A DNA stretch of 64,000 nt from Gillisella terrae (GTDB lineage Bacteria > Pseudomonadota > Alphaproteobacteria > Rhizobiales > Rhizobiaceae). How positions within the stretch are numbered: the stretch's first letter is position 1; each line of letters starts with the position of its first letter. The stretch spans positions 186,001-250,000 of the forward strand of contig NZ_SSOA01000003.1 of the NCBI RefSeq assembly GCF_004801395.1, written 5' to 3'. Positions 62,322 to 64,000 of this stretch are shown piece after piece. A program made the position numbers and the translations under genes. The notes beneath the pieces are model-generated. The model ran no database searches. It was not told the DNA's origin and was given only the letters and a program-made list of their open reading frames with translations.

Positions 62322-63596
62322 ATGGCGTTGGCGATGGATTTTTTTCCGGGATCTTATGGTGCCCGGCGTGGCGTTTCCAATATGATTCCCCGGCTCATGT
62401 CAGGTGCTGCTCTGGTTGGCGGTGGCTTGGCGGCCAGCCTGTGTGTGGCGATCACCTTTAGCGCTCTGCACGGAGTAGGCGCTTCGTCCGTTGCTAAAAT
62501 CGGCAATTACGAGCGCGATATGGCATCCGATTTGCGCGCAAGTTTAATGCTGCCGAAGGCTCCGGTTTTGGCTGAGCATGACCGTCTGGCTCTGCAAAAT
62601 CGCGTCGTGCCAACATGGCACGAGCAAGCCAGCAAGCGTCAGGATATGGGCTTGACCATGCCACAATCTCGACCGCTTGACTCTGCCGGTCGTGCCATTC
62701 TGGAGCAGGCTTTGGCGGTTTCTATTGCCGAGAGAGCATTGGCTGAGCGCTGGAACACCGACACCGGCGCGCAGATTGCGCTGGCGGCTGCCAAAGCTGC
62801 CACGCCTGCCATGCCACCCAAGCAGGTGGCTGAAGCAATTTTGAAAAATGCAGCACCATTGAAATTGGCGCAGGCCCTCCCTGCACAGTTGCAAGCACCG
62901 GCCCCGTTGATGGCGACTGAGGTGCCACGCCCCTCCGTGCAGGTGGCAATGCTGCCAAGCTCGGGTCCGTCGCCCATCATGCGCCCGCGTGAAGATCCGT
63001 TTGTAAAAGTTCTGGCGGATGAGCGCAGTGTGGCAGGCGACAAGCCGGCAACCAAAACCATTCCCCTCAAGCCAGCCCCTGAGCGCACCGCGCCAAAGAC
63101 GCTGATGGCCTATGCCCGCTCGGAAGACACGATGGATGGCGATGACAGCCCATCGATTTTCGGTCGACGTGCCTCGCTTCCCGGTCGCGGCAGCGGTGTT
63201 GCCGTTTATGATATTTCGGCGGCAACGGTATATATGCCAAATGGTGAAAAGCTGCGGGCGCATTCGGGGCGTGGTGAAAATCGTGACAACCCGCGCTCTG
63301 CGCACATTAAAAACCGTGGCGTGACGCCTCCGAATATCTATCGCTTGTCTATGCGTGAAAGCCTTTTCCACGGCGTACAAGCCCTGCGGATGACCCCAGT
63401 GGGCGGCAACAACATGTATGGCCGCGACGGATTCTTGACCCACACCTTCATGCTGCGCGTTCGCGGCGATTCCAGTGGCTGTGTGGTGTTTGAACAATAT
63501 CCGAAATTCCTCAGCGCTTACAAGCGCGGCGATATCAAGACATTGATTGTGGTGCCATCTGTCTCGGAACTGCCCAAATATATGGCCAAGCTATAA
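62322..63596 (+). CDS. DUF2778 (L,D-transpeptidase-like) cell-envelope protein
   Basis: A 424-residue protein with an N-terminal membrane anchor (LMSGAALVGGGLAASLCVAI, ~25-45), a ~240-residue Ala/Pro-rich linker and a C-terminal domain (~285-405) with DNPRSAHIKNRGVTPPNIY, then the putative catalytic pair His374 (LTHTFML) and Cys387 (GDSSGCV). DUF2778 domains are related to L,D-transpeptidases and to the effector Tlde1; here the anchor suggests a housekeeping periplasmic peptidoglycan enzyme. Alternative start ATG 62334. Confidence 0.75.
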   Translation: MALAMDFFPGSYGARRGVSNMIPRLMSGAALVGGGLAASLCVAITFSALHGVGASSVAKIGNYERDMASDLRASLMLPKAPVLAEHDRLALQNRVVPTWHEQASKRQDMGLTMPQSRPLDSAGRAILEQALAVSIAERALAERWNTDTGAQIALAAAKAATPAMPPKQVAEAILKNAAPLKLAQALPAQLQAPAPLMATEVPRPSVQVAMLPSSGPSPIMRPREDPFVKVLADERSVAGDKPATKTIPLKPAPERTAPKTLMAYARSEDTMDGDDSPSIFGRRASLPGRGSGVAVYDISAATVYMPNGEKLRAHSGRGENRDNPRSAHIKNRGVTPPNIYRLSMRESLFHGVQALRMTPVGGNNMYGRDGFLTHTFMLRVRGDSSGCVVFEQYPKFLSAYKRGDIKTLIVVPSVSELPKYMAKL

Positions 63597-63605
63597 TAGC
63601 GATAA

Positions 63606-63641
63606 AAGAAGCGGCGGGATGGATCATCCCGCCGCTTCTTT
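63606..63641 (+). terminator. Terminator after the DUF2778 gene
   Basis: AAGAAGCGGCGGGAT and ATCCCGCCGCTTCTT form a perfect 15-bp stem with a 5-base loop; TTATT follows. Works in both directions and may also end the convergent transporter transcript. Confidence 0.85.
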
Positions 63642-63676
63642 ATTGTGAGGCTGTCAGCCTCAAGATTCATTGTTTT

Positions 63677-63723
63677 GAGTTTGTCTTTTGGAAGCCGGAT
63701 TCCACTTTGTCCCTGACAAACTC
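63677..63723 (-). repeat. R2 palindrome, copy 3 (reverse)
   Basis: GAGTTTGTC (63677-63685) and GACAAACTC (63715-63723) flank GAAGCCGGATTCCACTTTGTCCC (read in two parts), the reverse of the R2 centre. Ends where the convergent transporter gene stops. Confidence 0.75.
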
Positions 63724-64000
63724 TATACGAGATGCTGAAATGCCAAAATGGCGCAGGTAACGGTGATGGCGCCGCCAATGCGGGTGGCAATCTGCGAAAA
63801 TGGCATCAGGCTCATGCGGTTTGCGGCGGTGAGAATGGCAATATCACCAGTGCCGCCCTGGCCGCTGTGACAGCCCACCACCACCGCAACATCAATCGGA
63901 AACATCTTGACGAGGCGAGCAGAAACAAAGCCTGTGCCAATCAGCGTCAATACGGTAGCGACCACCGTGACCACGGTTTGAAGCGTGAAGGCGCTGACAA
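63723..64000 (-). CDS. 2-hydroxycarboxylate transporter (2HCT family), C-terminal part
   Basis: The frame enters from the right edge and stops at 63723. The ~92 residues include the family signature GQGGTGDIAILTAANRMSLM, then PFSQIATRIGGA, the re-entrant-loop region of CitS/CimH/MaeP-type symporters of citrate or malate. In most members the loop reads GGTGDVA. Only the end of the gene is in the window. Confidence 0.8.
   Translation of the reverse strand, partial: VSAFTLQTVVTVVATVLTLIGTGFVSARLVKMFPIDVAVVVGCHSGQGGTGDIAILTAANRMSLMPFSQIATRIGGAITVTCAILAFQHLV

Noticed and set aside
1..64000. tRNA or rRNA genes and CRISPR arrays
   Set aside because: None recognised on reading; the repeats found are dispersed palindromes without regular spacers.

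Overview
The window looks like a chromosomal segment of an alphaproteobacterium of the family Rhizobiaceae (Rhizobium, Agrobacterium, Allorhizobium or Sinorhizobium type). The basis is the gene order of the large flagellar cluster (motA-fliM-fliN-fliG-flhB against flgF-fliI...fliP, then several flagellins, motB-motC-fliK, an orphan OmpR-type regulator of the Rem/FtcR kind, flgE-flgK-flgL-flaF-flbT-flgD-fliQ-flhA-fliR) followed by an aglEFGAK alpha-glucoside operon. MotC, MotE, FlaF, FlbT and FtcR are characteristic of this group. The dispersed R1 palindrome reminds me of Agrobacterium/Allorhizobium vitis, but the species call is an inference.

Layout. 1-4.7 kb: end of a membrane protein gene, a TetR regulator, and a small catabolic locus with a NodD-like LysR regulator divergent from a two-domain VOC (extradiol-dioxygenase-like) protein and a hydroxypyruvate-isomerase-like TIM-barrel protein. 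4.8-5.9 kb: a complete IS6-family element abutting the start of a second, related one. 5.9-10.7 kb: a minus-strand operon of solute-binding protein, two permeases, ATPase and a glycerophosphodiester phosphodiesterase. 11.0-11.9 kb: a membrane-anchored hypothetical protein. 12.1-51.5 kb: the flagellar regulon. 51.7-53.7 kb: a WecG/TagA-type glycosyltransferase and folD. 53.7-61.5 kb: aglR and the divergent aglEFGAK operon. 61.6-64 kb: a PilZ-like protein, a DUF2778 (L,D-transpeptidase-like) envelope protein and the end of a 2-hydroxycarboxylate transporter gene.

The flagellar block holds the switch and motor (fliG/M/N, motA/B/C/E), the export gate (flhA, flhB, fliP, fliQ, fliR, fliI), rod, rings and hook (flgB, C, F, G, H, I, A, E, D, K, L, fliE, fliK), a split FlgJ function (rod-binding protein plus a separate lytic transglycosylase), four flagellins, their post-transcriptional regulators FlaF and FlbT, and FtcR. 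Several small unnamed genes sit inside the operons and are candidates for FliH, FliJ and export-chaperone roles. fliF, visN/visR and the che operon, usually next to flhB in relatives, are not in the window.

The most notable non-coding signals are: (i) a two-hairpin leader in front of all four flagellin genes, with compensatory stem changes and the Shine-Dalgarno inside the second hairpin, a candidate FlbT target; (ii) a family of about 100-bp palindromic intergenic repeats (R1; eight full, partial or degenerate copies), one of them split by two other palindromes (R2 and R3); (iii) long inverted repeats that look like operators in front of the VOC gene and aglE; (iv) an IS200-type element with an in-frame TGA codon and an R1 copy between its ends.
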